From NCBI RefSeq assembly GCF_023074055.1, contig NZ_JADPKR010000013.1, positions 1 to 64,000 of the forward strand: a stretch of DNA of 64,000 nt, written 5' to 3'. How positions within the stretch are numbered: position 1 is the first letter of the stretch; each line of letters begins with the position of its first letter. Under the pieces are notes generated by a model. That model was not told the DNA's origin, made no database searches, and worked only from the letters and a program-made list of their open reading frames with translations. This DNA comes from Bradyrhizobium sp. 141. GTDB lineage: Bacteria; Pseudomonadota; Alphaproteobacteria; Rhizobiales; Xanthobacteraceae. Of this stretch, positions 31,714 through 40,841 are shown one piece after another. The position numbers and the translations under genes are program-made.

Positions 31714-31834
31714 GAAAGTCTCCTGTGGGCCTGACTAATCACCAAACGCGGCCAAAGACAAAGCCGAAATCAGGCGGCGGGGGGCTTGCGCTCGCGTCTC
31801 GCTTTGCGCAACAGGAGCGGGACAGGAGGCAGGT

Positions 31835-32776
31835 GTGGGCTTTGCGGGCGCGATGGTGGTGGCGATGGCGGTTGATGCCCTGGTGGGCTGGCCGTCATGG
31901 CTGTTCGCGCGGATCGGGCATCCCGTGACCTGGCTGGGGCGGCTGATCGGCGCCGTGGATCGCAGCTGGAATCGCGCGGCCGATCCTCCGGCGCTGCGCC
32001 GCGCTGCTGGCACCGCCGGAGCACTCCTGGTGATTGCGCTCTCCGTTGTGATCGGTTGGGCGCTTCAATTCTTGCTTCCCTCGGGTTGGATCCAGATCGT
32101 GATTGTGGGTGTCCTGGCCTGGCCGCTGGTCGCGTCGCGCTCGCTGCATGATCATGTGGCTGCGGTCGCAAGTCCATTGCTGGTTGGCGATATCGCCGCC
32201 GCGCGCGAGGCAGTCTCGCGTATCGTTGGCCGCGATCCCGCGGCGCTCGATGAAGCCGGCATCGCGCGCGCGGCGATCGAGAGCCTTGCGGAGAATGCTT
32301 CCGACGGAATCGTGGCGCCGGTGTTCTGGGGCGCGCTGTTCGGATTGCCAGGCATTTTAGGTTACAAGGCGATCAACACGTTGGACTCCATGATCGGCCA
32401 TCGCAGCGAACGGCATGAAGCCTTCGGCTGGGCCGCGGCGCGCATCGACGATGTTGCCAATTTCATACCAGCGCGGCTGACCGGATTCCTGTTCGTGCTG
32501 CTGGCGCCGCGGCGGTCCGAGGCGCTGTCGTGCATGACGCGCGATGCGCGCCGTCATCGTTCGCCCAATGCCGGCTGGCCCGAAGCGGCCATGGCGGGCG
32601 CACTCGGTGTGCGGCTCAGCGGCCCCCGCATCTATCACGGCAGCGTCACCGACGAGCCCTGGCTGAACGGGGGCGCGCGCGATCCACGCGCCGCGGATAT
32701 CGGCGAGGCACTGACGGTCTATCGCCGGGCCATGCTGCTGCTCGCAGGCCTCCTTGCGATCCTGGCCTTCGCGTGA
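31835..32776 (+). CDS. cobD: Adenosylcobinamide-phosphate synthase CobD/CbiB
   Basis: 313-residue membrane protein that attaches (R)-1-amino-2-propanol O-phosphate (or related) to adenosylcobyric acid. Typical text includes VDALVGWPSWLFARIGHPVTW near the N-terminus, SLAENASDGIVAPVFWGALFG and INTLDSMIGHR in the middle, and NAGWPEAAMAGALGVRLSGP in the C-terminal third. The start is GTG at 31835, selected because AGGAGG lies about 5 bases upstream. It is followed by cobC, whose start overlaps or closely follows its stop. Confidence 0.93.
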   Translation: MGFAGAMVVAMAVDALVGWPSWLFARIGHPVTWLGRLIGAVDRSWNRAADPPALRRAAGTAGALLVIALSVVIGWALQFLLPSGWIQIVIVGVLAWPLVASRSLHDHVAAVASPLLVGDIAAAREAVSRIVGRDPAALDEAGIARAAIESLAENASDGIVAPVFWGALFGLPGILGYKAINTLDSMIGHRSERHEAFGWAAARIDDVANFIPARLTGFLFVLLAPRRSEALSCMTRDARRHRSPNAGWPEAAMAGALGVRLSGPRIYHGSVTDEPWLNGGARDPRAADIGEALTVYRRAMLLLAGLLAILAFA

Positions 32777-32787
32777 AAGAACGGGGC

Positions 32788-33753
32788 ATGCGCGAGCACG
32801 GTGGAAATCTCGATCAGGCCCAGCAGCGTTTCGGCGGACGCGCGGAGGACTGGATTGACCTGTCGACGGGGATCAACCGGCTGCCTTATCCCGTGGGCGA
32901 GGTGAGTGCGCGCGCGTGGAGCGCGTTGCCGTCGCGCGCAGAGATCCAGGCGCTACATCAGGCGGCGCAGCACGCTTATCGCACGCAAGCACCGATCCTG
33001 GCGATGGGCGGTGCCCAGGCCGCCATTCAATTGCTGCCGCAACTCGCGGCCCCCCGCCGCGCGCGCACTCTCGCTCCGACCTACAATGAATATGCCGGGG
33101 TGTTGTCGACCGCCGGCTGGGATGTGCAGGAGGTCTGCGAGCTCGACGCGCTGGCTGGCGCGGACCTCGCCATCGTCGTCAATCCCAACAATCCCGACGG
33201 CCGTTGCCATTCGCCAAAGGATTTGCTCGCGCTGCTGCCGCGCGTCGGCCGTCTCGTGATCGACGAAAGCTTTGCCGATGCCGTCCCGCAGCTATCGCTT
33301 GCGCCTGAAGGAGATCGGCCGGGACTACTGATCTTGCGCTCCTTCGGAAAGTTTTATGGGCTTGCCGGCCTGCGGCTCGGTTTTGCACTTGGCAATTCGT
33401 CCGACATAGGCAAGCTCGCGGCATTGTCGGGTCCATGGCCCGTATCAGGGGCGGCAATTGCGATTGGGTGCCGCGCCTTGCGCGACGATGCCTGGGCGAA
33501 AGCCACGTCAGTGCGGCTCGCGGGCGATTGTGTGCGCCTCGACGCCATGGCGCAGTCGCAAGGCTGGATGCTGCTTGGGGGGACGCCGCTGTTTCGTCTC
33601 TACGAGACACCGGACGCGCTCGCCGCGCAGGAGAGATTGGCACAAAGCCAGATCTGGTCGCGTGTCTTCGCACAAAGGCCGACATGGCTACGCCTCGGGC
33701 TTCCCGGCCGCGAATCCGAATGGAAGCGGATCGGCGAAGTCCTAGCGCGCTAG
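32788..33753 (+). CDS. cobC: CobC, PLP-dependent threonine-phosphate decarboxylase-like
   Basis: About 321 residues, an aspartate-aminotransferase-fold protein that (by homology) makes the aminopropanol phosphate for the cobinamide side chain and works with CobD. N-terminal [16 protein letters not shown] and [14 protein letters not shown] are characteristic; the PLP-binding lysine is Lys188 in [24 protein letters not shown] contains the conserved Asn. The open frame extends far upstream over cobD, so the start had to be judged: ATG at 32788 (11 bp after cobD) is chosen; GTG at 32773, overlapping the cobD stop as GTGA, is a close alternative. It ends in a 12-bp convergent overlap with cobQ. 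Confidence 0.9.
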   Translation: MREHGGNLDQAQQRFGGRAEDWIDLSTGINRLPYPVGEVSARAWSALPSRAEIQALHQAAQHAYRTQAPILAMGGAQAAIQLLPQLAAPRRARTLAPTYNEYAGVLSTAGWDVQEVCELDALAGADLAIVVNPNNPDGRCHSPKDLLALLPRVGRLVIDESFADAVPQLSLAPEGDRPGLLILRSFGKFYGLAGLRLGFALGNSSDIGKLAALSGPWPVSGAAIAIGCRALRDDAWAKATSVRLAGDCVRLDAMAQSQGWMLLGGTPLFRLYETPDALAAQERLAQSQIWSRVFAQRPTWLRLGLPGRESEWKRIGEVLAR

Positions 33754-35190
33754 CGCGAGCAGGCCTTCGACGTCGAGATGCTTCTCGATGTGATCGGCGA
33801 GGGCATCGAGCGTGCTTTCGACCCTGGCGTGATAGGGCTCGCCGCCTGCGGGAATGCCGAGCCTTGCGAGATACGCCTTGCGAAAATCATCAGACGTGAA
33901 CAGGCCGTGCAAATAGCTGCCCTGCACGCGGCCATCCCTCGAGATCGCGCCTTCCGGCTCGCCGTTCAGTTTCGCGAACGGCCGCGCGCGATCGGGCCCG
34001 TCGGTGCGGCCGATGTGGATCTCGTAGGCCTCGATGGGCTGGTCCGTCGCGGCGTGCACGGCGGAGACGCGTGTCAGCGTCTTCTGCGGGCTCATGACAG
34101 TTGCGACATCCAGAAGTCCGAGACCGGGCGTCTCGCCCGCGGGGCCTTCTATTCCTTCCGGGTCCGCAACGCTGCGCCCGAGCATCTGATAGCCGCCGCA
34201 GAGGCCGAGCACATGGCCGCCCCTGCGGTGATGCGCGAGCAGATCAATGTCCCAGCCCTGCGCGCGCAGAAAGGCGAGGTCGCCACGGGTCGATTTCGAG
34301 CCGGGGATGATGACGAGGCTGATGTCACCGGGAATGGCTTCCCCCGGACGCACCATCACGAGATCGACGCCGGGCTCGAGCTTGAGCGGATCGAGATCGT
34401 CGAAATTGGCGATTCGCGACAGCGCCAGACAAGCGATCTTGCATTGGCCCGGCTTGCGCGCGTCGCTGAGGCCGAGCGCGTCCTCAGCAGGCAGCTCGCC
34501 GGCACGCGGAAACCAGGGCAGCACGCCGAAGCCGCGCCAGGCGGTCTTTTCTTCGATCAGTCTGTAGCCGTCGTCGAACAACGTGGGATCGCCGCGGAAC
34601 TTGTTGATGACAAAGCCCTGGATCATCGCGGCATCGTCGGGGTCGATCACCGTCTTGATGCCGACGAGCTGGGCGATGACGCCGCCGCGGTCGATGTCTC
34701 CGACCAGCACGACCGGCACGTCGGCCTTGCGCGCAAAGCCCATATTGGCGATGTCGGCCTTGCGCAAATTCACCTCGGCCGGGCTGCCGGCGCCCTCGAC
34801 CAGCACGAGATCGGCGCGCGCCTTCAGCCGCTCGAAGCTCTCCAGCACGGCGCCCATGAGTGACGGCTTCATCGCGGCGTAGTCGCGGGCGCGCGCGGTC
34901 GCAATGCGTTTGCCGTGCACGATGATCTGCGCACCGACATCGGTCTCGGGCTTCAGCAGCACCGGGTTCATGTCGGTGTGCGGCTCGACGCCGGCGGCAA
35001 ACGCCTGCAGCGCCTGCGCGCGGCCGATCTCGCCGCCATCGATGGTGACGGCCGCGTTGTTCGACATGTTCTGCGGCTTGAACGGAAGCACGCGCAGGCC
35101 GCGCCGCGTAAAGACGCGCGCGAGGCCGGCGACGATGAGCGATTTGCCCACGTCCGAGCCCGCCCCCTGGATCATCAATGCGCGCGCCAT
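33742..35190 (-). CDS. cobQ: Cobyric acid synthase
   Basis: 482 residues. Glutamine- and ATP-dependent amidation of the b, d, e and g carboxylates of adenosylcobyrinic acid a,c-diamide. The N-terminal synthetase domain carries [18 protein letters not shown] and [11 protein letters not shown]; the C-terminal class I-like amidotransferase domain has its nucleophile Cys331 in [11 protein letters not shown] and a histidine in GSYLHGLF. It follows cobO by 5 bp in a two-gene minus-strand unit. Full length, no anomalies. Confidence 0.95.
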   Translation of the reverse strand: MARALMIQGAGSDVGKSLIVAGLARVFTRRGLRVLPFKPQNMSNNAAVTIDGGEIGRAQALQAFAAGVEPHTDMNPVLLKPETDVGAQIIVHGKRIATARARDYAAMKPSLMGAVLESFERLKARADLVLVEGAGSPAEVNLRKADIANMGFARKADVPVVLVGDIDRGGVIAQLVGIKTVIDPDDAAMIQGFVINKFRGDPTLFDDGYRLIEEKTAWRGFGVLPWFPRAGELPAEDALGLSDARKPGQCKIACLALSRIANFDDLDPLKLEPGVDLVMVRPGEAIPGDISLVIIPGSKSTRGDLAFLRAQGWDIDLLAHHRRGGHVLGLCGGYQMLGRSVADPEGIEGPAGETPGLGLLDVATVMSPQKTLTRVSAVHAATDQPIEAYEIHIGRTDGPDRARPFAKLNGEPEGAISRDGRVQGSYLHGLFTSDDFRKAYLARLGIPAGGEPYHARVESTLDALADHIEKHLDVEGLLALAR

Positions 35191-35195
35191 CGAAT

Positions 35196-35831
35196 TCAGA
35201 ACTCGACGCCGGCCTGCGCCTTGATGCCCGAGCGGAATGGGTGCTTGACCAGCGTCATCTCGGTGACCAGATCGGCGATCTCGATCAGCTCGTCCTTGGC
35301 GTTGCGCCCGGTGAGGACGACGTGCGTTAGCGCAGGCTTTTGCGTCGTCAGGAATTCGACGATTTCGGCGATGTCGAGATAGTCATAGCGGAGCGCGATG
35401 TTGATCTCGTCGAGCACGACCATGCGCAAGCTCTCGTCGAGGATGAGCTCCTTGGCCTTCTCCCAGCCGGCGCGTGCGGCCGCGATGTCGCGGGCGCGGT
35501 CCTGCGTTTCCCAGGTGAAGCCTTCGCCCATCGCGTGGAACTGGCAGAGATCGCCGAAATGGCCAGTGAGCAGGCGGCGCTCGCCGGTGTCCCAGGCGCC
35601 CTTGATGAACTGCACGACCGCGCAGGGGAAGCCATGGGCGACGCAGCGGACGATCATGCCGAAGGCCGAGGACGATTTGCCTTTGCCGGCGCCGGTGTGG
35701 ACGATGATGAGGCCCTTTTCGCCGCTCTTGGTCGCCATGATCTTGTCGCGGGCGGCCTTCTTCTTCGCCATTTTCTGGGCGTGGCGGGCGTCGGTTTCCT
35801 CGGCTGTTTGGGTATCCGGTTCAGGCGTCAT
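35196..35831 (-). CDS. cobO: Cob(I)yrinic acid a,c-diamide adenosyltransferase
   Basis: 211 residues (BtuR/CobO type). Transfers the adenosyl group of ATP to the cobalt of the reduced corrinoid. The P-loop GAGKGKSS is at about 47-54, followed by [23 protein letters not shown] and [19 protein letters not shown]. The start at 35831 (MTPEPDTQ) is used. A longer in-frame extension to 36059 would run opposite the riboswitch and has no family similarity. It is transcribed away from the riboswitch-DUF1636-cobW unit, so its promoter must lie in or next to the riboswitch DNA. Confidence 0.93.
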   Translation of the reverse strand: MTPEPDTQTAEETDARHAQKMAKKKAARDKIMATKSGEKGLIIVHTGAGKGKSSSAFGMIVRCVAHGFPCAVVQFIKGAWDTGERRLLTGHFGDLCQFHAMGEGFTWETQDRARDIAAARAGWEKAKELILDESLRMVVLDEINIALRYDYLDIAEIVEFLTTQKPALTHVVLTGRNAKDELIEIADLVTEMTLVKHPFRSGIKAQAGVEF

Positions 35832-35885
35832 CGGTCCCGGTCCTTCGGCTTGACAAGAGGCGGCCACCGGCAAATGGTGGCCCGG

Positions 35886-36080
35886 CGTTGGTTCCTGTCC
35901 TATGACAGGCGAAGAGGGAATGCGATAGGGTCCGAATCGGCAAGATTTGGGTCCAAACTGCAGCCGCCCCCGCGACCGTGACCGGAGAGATGCCCGAAGC
36001 CACTGATTCCCCCGGGAATCGGGAAGGCGGGGATCGAAGGGCAAGTCCCTGCTCCGCAAGCCGGGAGACCTGCCAGCGCG
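35886..36080 (+). promoter_or_regulatory. Cobalamin riboswitch 1 (upstream of DUF1636-cobW-cobN)
   Basis: Features of the B12 aptamer are present in order: GGTTCCTG and GAAGAGGGAATGCG at the 5' part, the core GCAGCCGCCCCCGCGACCG, then GCCACTG (35999-36005), CGGGAAGGC, and the 3' closing element AGCCGGGAGACCTGCC (about 36059-36074), which contains the GAGACCTGCC part of the B12 box. With riboswitch 3 it fills the main non-coding gaps of the cobalamin region. It reads toward the DUF1636 gene, with about 107 bp between the aptamer and the start codon. Confidence 0.93.
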
Positions 36081-36153
36081 GACGAGTTTTGGACCGGCGG
36101 ACGGGGTGTTCCGCGACGGGGAAACGGGCCTTCTGAAGAATGGTCCGTGTGCC

Positions 36154-36191
36154 TCATCGCCTCCCGCTGTTTATTGTGGAAGAGGCGATGA
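36154..36191 (+). promoter_or_regulatory. Start-codon-sequestering hairpin (riboswitch expression platform)
   Basis: TCATCGCCTC (36154-36163) is perfectly complementary to GAGGCGATGA (36182-36191). The right arm covers the ribosome-binding GAGG and the ATG at 36188 of the DUF1636 gene. The 10-bp stem has an 18-nt loop. It fits a translational off-state controlled by the upstream aptamer. The pairing is seen directly; the switching is inferred. Confidence 0.7.
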
Positions 36192-36562
36192 CCGTCACAC
36201 TTCACGTCTGCATCACCTGCCGTGCCGGCGAGACGCCTGGCGAGGGCGAGACGACGCCCGGAAAGCGCCTGCATGGCGCGATCCTCGAGGCCGGCGTGCC
36301 CGACGGCATCAATGTGGTTCCCGTCGAATGCCTGTCGGCCTGCAGCCAGGGCTGTTCCGTGGCGCTCAGCGCGCCCGGCCGCTGGTCCTATGTCTATGGC
36401 CGCCTCTCGGATGCCAATGCGCAGGACGTGGTCGCGGGTGCGGCGGCCTATGCGGCGGCGCCCGACGGGCTCGTGCCCTGGCGCAGCCGTCCCGAAATCT
36501 TCCGCAAGCAATCGCTTGCCCGCATTCCCCCTGTTGCCGTCGTGCCGGAGGCCGCCGAATGA
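36188..36562 (+). CDS. DUF1636 cysteine-rich protein, cobalamin-linked
   Basis: 124 residues, cytoplasmic. Cysteines at 8 and 11 (CITC), then 48, 52 and 56 (ECLSACSQGCSVAL), in a ferredoxin/thioredoxin-like arrangement, suggest binding of a metal or an Fe-S cluster. The start ATG (MTVTLHV) is fixed by the SD-containing hairpin and the family N-terminus, not by the longer upstream frame. It overlaps cobW by ATGA and is the first gene after the riboswitch. DUF1636 proteins recur beside cobW/cobN in alphaproteobacteria, which points to cobalt handling or to electron supply for oxygen-dependent corrin steps. The function is unestablished. Confidence 0.85.
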   Translation: MTVTLHVCITCRAGETPGEGETTPGKRLHGAILEAGVPDGINVVPVECLSACSQGCSVALSAPGRWSYVYGRLSDANAQDVVAGAAAYAAAPDGLVPWRSRPEIFRKQSLARIPPVAVVPEAAE

Positions 36563-37593
36563 ACTCGCTCGCAAAAATTCCGGTGACGGTGGTCACAGGT
36601 TTTCTCGGCTCCGGCAAGACCACGCTGATCCAGCATCTGCTCACCAATGCAAACGGCAAGAAGCTCGCGGTGCTCGTCAACGAGTTCGGCAGCGAGGGCG
36701 TCGACGGCGAAATCCTGAAGTCCTGCGCCGATGCCAACTGCCCGGAGGAGAACATCGTCGAACTCGCCAATGGCTGCATCTGCTGCACCGTCGCCGACGA
36801 TTTCATTCCAACCATGGAAAAACTGCTGGCGCGTCCGGTGCGACCGGATCACATCCTGATCGAGACCTCGGGCCTGGCGCTGCCGAAACCGCTGCTGAAA
36901 GCGTTCGACTGGCCGGAGATCCGCTCGCGCATCACGGTCGACGGTGTGATCGCGCTCGCGGATGCCGAGGCCGTCGCGGCCGGCCGCTTCGCGCCGGATC
37001 CGGCTGCGGTGGAAGCGCAACGCGCGGCGGACGAAAATTTGGATCACGAGACACCGCTGTCGGAAGTGTTCGAGGACCAGATCGCCTGCGCCGACATCGT
37101 GCTGCTGACCAAGGCCGATCTCGCGGGCGCCGCCGGCATTGAAGCCGCCAAGGCCGCGATCACGGCCGAGATGCCGCGGCGCGTGCCGATGCTCCCTGTC
37201 ACCGACGGCGCGATCGATGCACGCCTCATCCTCGGTCTCGGCGCCGCCGCCGAGAACGATCTCGCCGCGCGCCCCTCGCATCATGACGGCGAGGAGGAGC
37301 ATGAGCACGATGATTTCGCCTCCGTCGTGATCGATCTGCCTGAAGTGGCTGACATCGATGCGCTGGTCGCCTCGGTCCAGCGCCTGGCGCGCGAGCAGAA
37401 CGTGCTGCGCGCCAAGGGCTATATCGCGGTCGCGGGCAAGCCGATGCGCCTGCTGTTGCAGGCAGTCGGCGAGCGCGTGCGCCACCAGTTCGACAAGCCC
37501 TGGGGCGCAGGTGTCAGGCAGTCAAAGCTCGTCGTGATCGGCGAGCACGGCGATATCGACGAGGCCGCCATCAAAGCGGGACTTGGTATCTGA
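36559..37593 (+). CDS. cobW: CobW, G3E-family GTPase for cobalt delivery
   Basis: 344 residues. A GTP-dependent metallochaperone thought to supply Co(II) to the CobN chelatase. Walker A GFLGSGKTT is at 14-22; the metal-binding CxCC is at 73-76 (NGCICC); the switch/Walker B region is ILIETSGLALPKP; the guanine-specificity motif LLTKADL follows. A His/Glu/Asp-rich stretch (HHDGEEEHEHDDF) lies before the C-terminal CobW_C domain. The start overlaps the DUF1636 stop (ATGA), and the TGATG at its end couples it to cobN, consistent with a cobalt-insertion module. Confidence 0.94.
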   Translation: MNSLAKIPVTVVTGFLGSGKTTLIQHLLTNANGKKLAVLVNEFGSEGVDGEILKSCADANCPEENIVELANGCICCTVADDFIPTMEKLLARPVRPDHILIETSGLALPKPLLKAFDWPEIRSRITVDGVIALADAEAVAAGRFAPDPAAVEAQRAADENLDHETPLSEVFEDQIACADIVLLTKADLAGAAGIEAAKAAITAEMPRRVPMLPVTDGAIDARLILGLGAAAENDLAARPSHHDGEEEHEHDDFASVVIDLPEVADIDALVASVQRLAREQNVLRAKGYIAVAGKPMRLLLQAVGERVRHQFDKPWGAGVRQSKLVVIGEHGDIDEAAIKAGLGI

Positions 37594-40500
37594 TGCACGT
37601 CGTCTTCCGCGAGAGCCGTGGTTTGGAGGAGACCGCGACGCCAAGAGACATCGGCCAGGACCCGGCCGATCTCGTGGTGCTCTCGTATTCGGATTCCGAT
37701 CTCGCCGCGTTCGCCGCCGGCTGGCGGCGCGGCCAGGGCAGCCTGCCGACGCTGCGGCTTGCCAATCTCGCGGAGCTCCGTCACCCCCTCTCGGTCGACA
37801 CCTATATCGAGCGCACGCTGTCGCAGGCGCGTGGCATCCTCGTGCGCCTGATCGGCGGGGAGTCCTATTGGGCGTATGGGCTGGCTGCCTTGCATCAATT
37901 GGCGAAGGATCGCGGTATCGTTCTTGCCGTGCTGCCGGCCGATGGTCGTGACGACACGCGGCTCGACGCGTATTCGACTCTGCCGGTCTCGACGCTGCGC
38001 CGGCTCAAGGTGCTCTGCGACACCGGCGGCCCGGTCGCCGCGCACGCTACGATTGCGCAGCTCGCGTTGGCCTCAGGTCTCTACGCCGGGCCGGTCGTCG
38101 GCGAGATGACCGTGCCCGAGATGGGATTTTACGACCCCGCGCGCGGCGTCATTCCTGCGCCGGTGAGCGGCGAAGGAAAGCCGCGCGCGCTGGTGGCGTT
38201 CTATCGCTCCTATCTCACCGCCGCGGACACCGGCCCGGTCGATGCCCTGATCGCCGCGCTGCGCGAGAAGGGATTTGACGCGTACGGCGTGTTCGTCACC
38301 TCGTTAAAGGCTCCGGGCGTCGCCGACTGGCTGCGCGCGTATCTCGCGCAAAATCCTCCGGCGGCGATCGTCAACGCGACGGCGTTCTCGGCCCTCAGCG
38401 ACGACGGCACGACGGCGTTCGATGTTGCATCGTGTCCGGTGTTCCAGGTCGCGCTCTCGACGGCGCGGCGCGAGGATTGGGCGGAGTCGCTGCGAGGCCT
38501 CTCGCCCGGCGATCTTGCGATGCATGTCGTGCTGCCCGAGGTCGACGGTCGGCTGTTCACGGGCGTGGTGAGCTTCAAGTCGGCTGGGAAGCGCGATCCC
38601 GATCTGCAATTCTCGCATCTGGCACATCGGCCGGATGAGGAGCGTGTGACGGCGGTCGCCGCACGCGTCGCGGCCTGGCGGCGTCTTGCGCAGAAGCCTG
38701 CCGGCGAGAAGCGCCTGGCGATCGTGCTCTCGAACTATCCGGGACGCCCGCACCAGATCGCGCACGCTGTCGGTCTCGATGCGCTGGCTTCGGTCGAGGC
38801 ACTATTGTCCGATCTCGCGGAGGCCGGCTTCGATGTCGCGCCGGTCCATGCGCTCGGTGAAGCGCTGCTGAAGCAGAGTTTGACTTGGCGCGTTGCCGAT
38901 TATCGCGCGGCGCTTTCGCGCCTGCCGCAAGTCTTGCAGGATGATCTCGCGCAAGCCTGGGGCGTGCCGGAGGATGATCCGAGCTGTCGCGATGGCGCGT
39001 TCCATTTCGCCGCGATCCAATGCGGTCGGTCCGTTATTGCGGTCCAGCCCGAGCGTGGCGATGCGGCCATGCGCGATGCCGATTATCACGATCTCGCCCG
39101 CACGCCGCGCCATGCCTATGTCGCGTTCTATCTCTGGCTCGGAGGGCAGGGAGTTGATGCCGTCGTGCACATGGGCGCGCATGGCACGCTGGAATGGCTT
39201 CCCGGAAAATCCGTGGCGCTGTCATCGCGCTGCTGGCCAGAAGCCCTGATCGGCGATCTCCCAATCATCTATCCCTTCATCGTCAACGATCCCGGCGAGG
39301 CCGCGCAGGCCAAGCGGCGCATTGGCGCCGTGACGATTGGTCATTTGCCGCCACCGCTGGAAAACTCCGCGGTGCCGGATGGCCTGCGCCGGCTCGAACG
39401 TCTCCTCGACGAATACTCGACCGCCGACGGTCTCGATCCCGCGCGTCGACAGCGGCTGATCGCTGCGATCCGTGACGAGGCCCGTACGGCGGGCCTCGAA
39501 GACGATCTCGGCCTCGATGCTTCGGCCGCGCCGGCCGAAGCGATCCCGCGGATCGACCGCTTCGTCTGCGATCTCAAGGAAAGCCAGTTCGGCGACGGCC
39601 TGCACGTTTTCGGCCGCGGCGCCTGCGGCGATGCGGAGCGCGACGCGCTGCGTGCCGCGCTTGCCGGCCAGCGCGTCGCGCCGGGGCCATCGGGCTCGCC
39701 CTATCGCGGGCGTCAGGACGTGCTGCCGACCGGTCGCAATCTCTTTGCCGTCGATCCGCGCGCGGTGCCGACGCCGTCGGCGCATGCGCAAGGCATCAGG
39801 CTCGCGGAAGAGCTGCTGCGCCGTCATTTGCAGGATCACGGCGACTGGCCGAAAGGCCTCGTCGTAGATCTCTGGGGCTCGGCGACGATGCGCACCGCGG
39901 GCGAGGAATTCGCCATGGCGCTGCATCTGGCCGGCCTCGCGCCGCGCTGGGATCACGCCTCCGGCCGCGTCACCGGCTACGACATCATCGCGCCGGCCGA
40001 GCTCGGCCGGCCCCGCATCGACGTCACGCTGCGCGTCTCGGGCCTGTTCCGCGACGTCTTCGCGGGTCTCGCGCAATTGTTCGAGGCGGCCGCCGAGGCG
40101 CTCGCAGCGCGCGAGGAGGAGGGCGACGAAAATCCATATCGTCATCGCACATCCCGCGTGTTCGCGCCGCGTCCCGGACAATGCGGCGTCGGCCTCTCGG
40201 CGATTCCGGATGCCTTCACGCCAGAGACGCGCGATGCGGCCGGCGAAGCCTGGCTGACGGCCTCGTCCTGGGCGTTCTCCGCCGATGGAGAGATCAAGCC
40301 AGATCGTGCCGGCATCGAGCAGCGGCTCGCATCCGCGGATGCCTTCGTTCACCTCCAGGATCTGCCGGAAACCGATCTGCTGCTCGCCGCCGACTATGCC
40401 GCGCATGAAGCCGGCGTTGCGGCCGCCGCAGTGCATCTCGGCGCGAGGAGGCCGGCGCTCTACCACCTCGATACGACGCGTCCCGAGCAGCCGCACGCGC

Positions 40501-40841
40501 GCACGCTGACCGAGGAAATCTCGCGCGTCGTTCGCGCGCGCGCCGCCAATCCGGCCTGGATCGCCGGCATGATGCGTCATGGTTTTCGCGGGGCTGCCGA
40601 GATCACCGCGACGCTGGAGCACATGGCCGCGTTCGCGCATCTCGCCGGCGCCGTGCCACCGCATCTGTTCGATCTCTATTACGATGCGACGCTCGGCAAT
40701 GATGACGTTCGCGCCTTCATGGCCGGCGAAAATCCTTCCGCGCTCGCCGCGATGGAAAGCTGTTTTGCGCGCCTGCATGATGCGGCGCTCTGGCAAACGC
40801 GTCGCAATTCGATCGCGGCTGCCTTGCGGGAGGCATCATGA
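37593..40841 (+). CDS. cobN: Aerobic cobaltochelatase large subunit CobN
   Basis: 1082 residues. The porphyrin/corrin-binding subunit of the ATP-dependent cobaltochelatase that inserts Co(II) into hydrogenobyrinic acid a,c-diamide. Recognisable text: PHQIAHAVGLDALASVE, MGAHGTLEWLPGKSVALS, WPEALIGDLPIIYPFIVNDPGEAAQAKRRIGA broken by family-typical residues, and VTLRVSGLFRDVFAGL. It is shorter than the roughly 1275 residues of the Pseudomonas enzyme, but no frameshift is visible and both ends look intact. Its AAA-type partners CobS and CobT (chelatase) are not in the window. It overlaps cobG by 4 bp. Confidence 0.93.
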   Translation: MHVVFRESRGLEETATPRDIGQDPADLVVLSYSDSDLAAFAAGWRRGQGSLPTLRLANLAELRHPLSVDTYIERTLSQARGILVRLIGGESYWAYGLAALHQLAKDRGIVLAVLPADGRDDTRLDAYSTLPVSTLRRLKVLCDTGGPVAAHATIAQLALASGLYAGPVVGEMTVPEMGFYDPARGVIPAPVSGEGKPRALVAFYRSYLTAADTGPVDALIAALREKGFDAYGVFVTSLKAPGVADWLRAYLAQNPPAAIVNATAFSALSDDGTTAFDVASCPVFQVALSTARREDWAESLRGLSPGDLAMHVVLPEVDGRLFTGVVSFKSAGKRDPDLQFSHLAHRPDEERVTAVAARVAAWRRLAQKPAGEKRLAIVLSNYPGRPHQIAHAVGLDALASVEALLSDLAEAGFDVAPVHALGEALLKQSLTWRVADYRAALSRLPQVLQDDLAQAWGVPEDDPSCRDGAFHFAAIQCGRSVIAVQPERGDAAMRDADYHDLARTPRHAYVAFYLWLGGQGVDAVVHMGAHGTLEWLPGKSVALSSRCWPEALIGDLPIIYPFIVNDPGEAAQAKRRIGAVTIGHLPPPLENSAVPDGLRRLERLLDEYSTADGLDPARRQRLIAAIRDEARTAGLEDDLGLDASAAPAEAIPRIDRFVCDLKESQFGDGLHVFGRGACGDAERDALRAALAGQRVAPGPSGSPYRGRQDVLPTGRNLFAVDPRAVPTPSAHAQGIRLAEELLRRHLQDHGDWPKGLVVDLWGSATMRTAGEEFAMALHLAGLAPRWDHASGRVTGYDIIAPAELGRPRIDVTLRVSGLFRDVFAGLAQLFEAAAEALAAREEEGDENPYRHRTSRVFAPRPGQCGVGLSAIPDAFTPETRDAAGEAWLTASSWAFSADGEIKPDRAGIEQRLASADAFVHLQDLPETDLLLAADYAAHEAGVAAAAVHLGARRPALYHLDTTRPEQPHARTLTEEISRVVRARAANPAWIAGMMRHGFRGAAEITATLEHMAAFAHLAGAVPPHLFDLYYDATLGNDDVRAFMAGENPSALAAMESCFARLHDAALWQTRRNSIAAALREAS

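Noticed and set aside
32530..32787. N-terminal extension of CobC over cobD
   Set aside because: The added residues are a frame shadow of cobD. Family text begins at MREHGGN (or [11 protein letters not shown] with the GTG start).
35832..36059. N-terminal extension of CobO into the riboswitch region
   Set aside because: The extra 76 residues have no similarity to the family and run opposite a structured RNA element. The ATG at 35831 gives the expected N-terminus.
39222..40796. 524-codon minus-strand frame opposite cobN
   Set aside because: It lacks family similarity and lies fully within a conserved CobN coding region.
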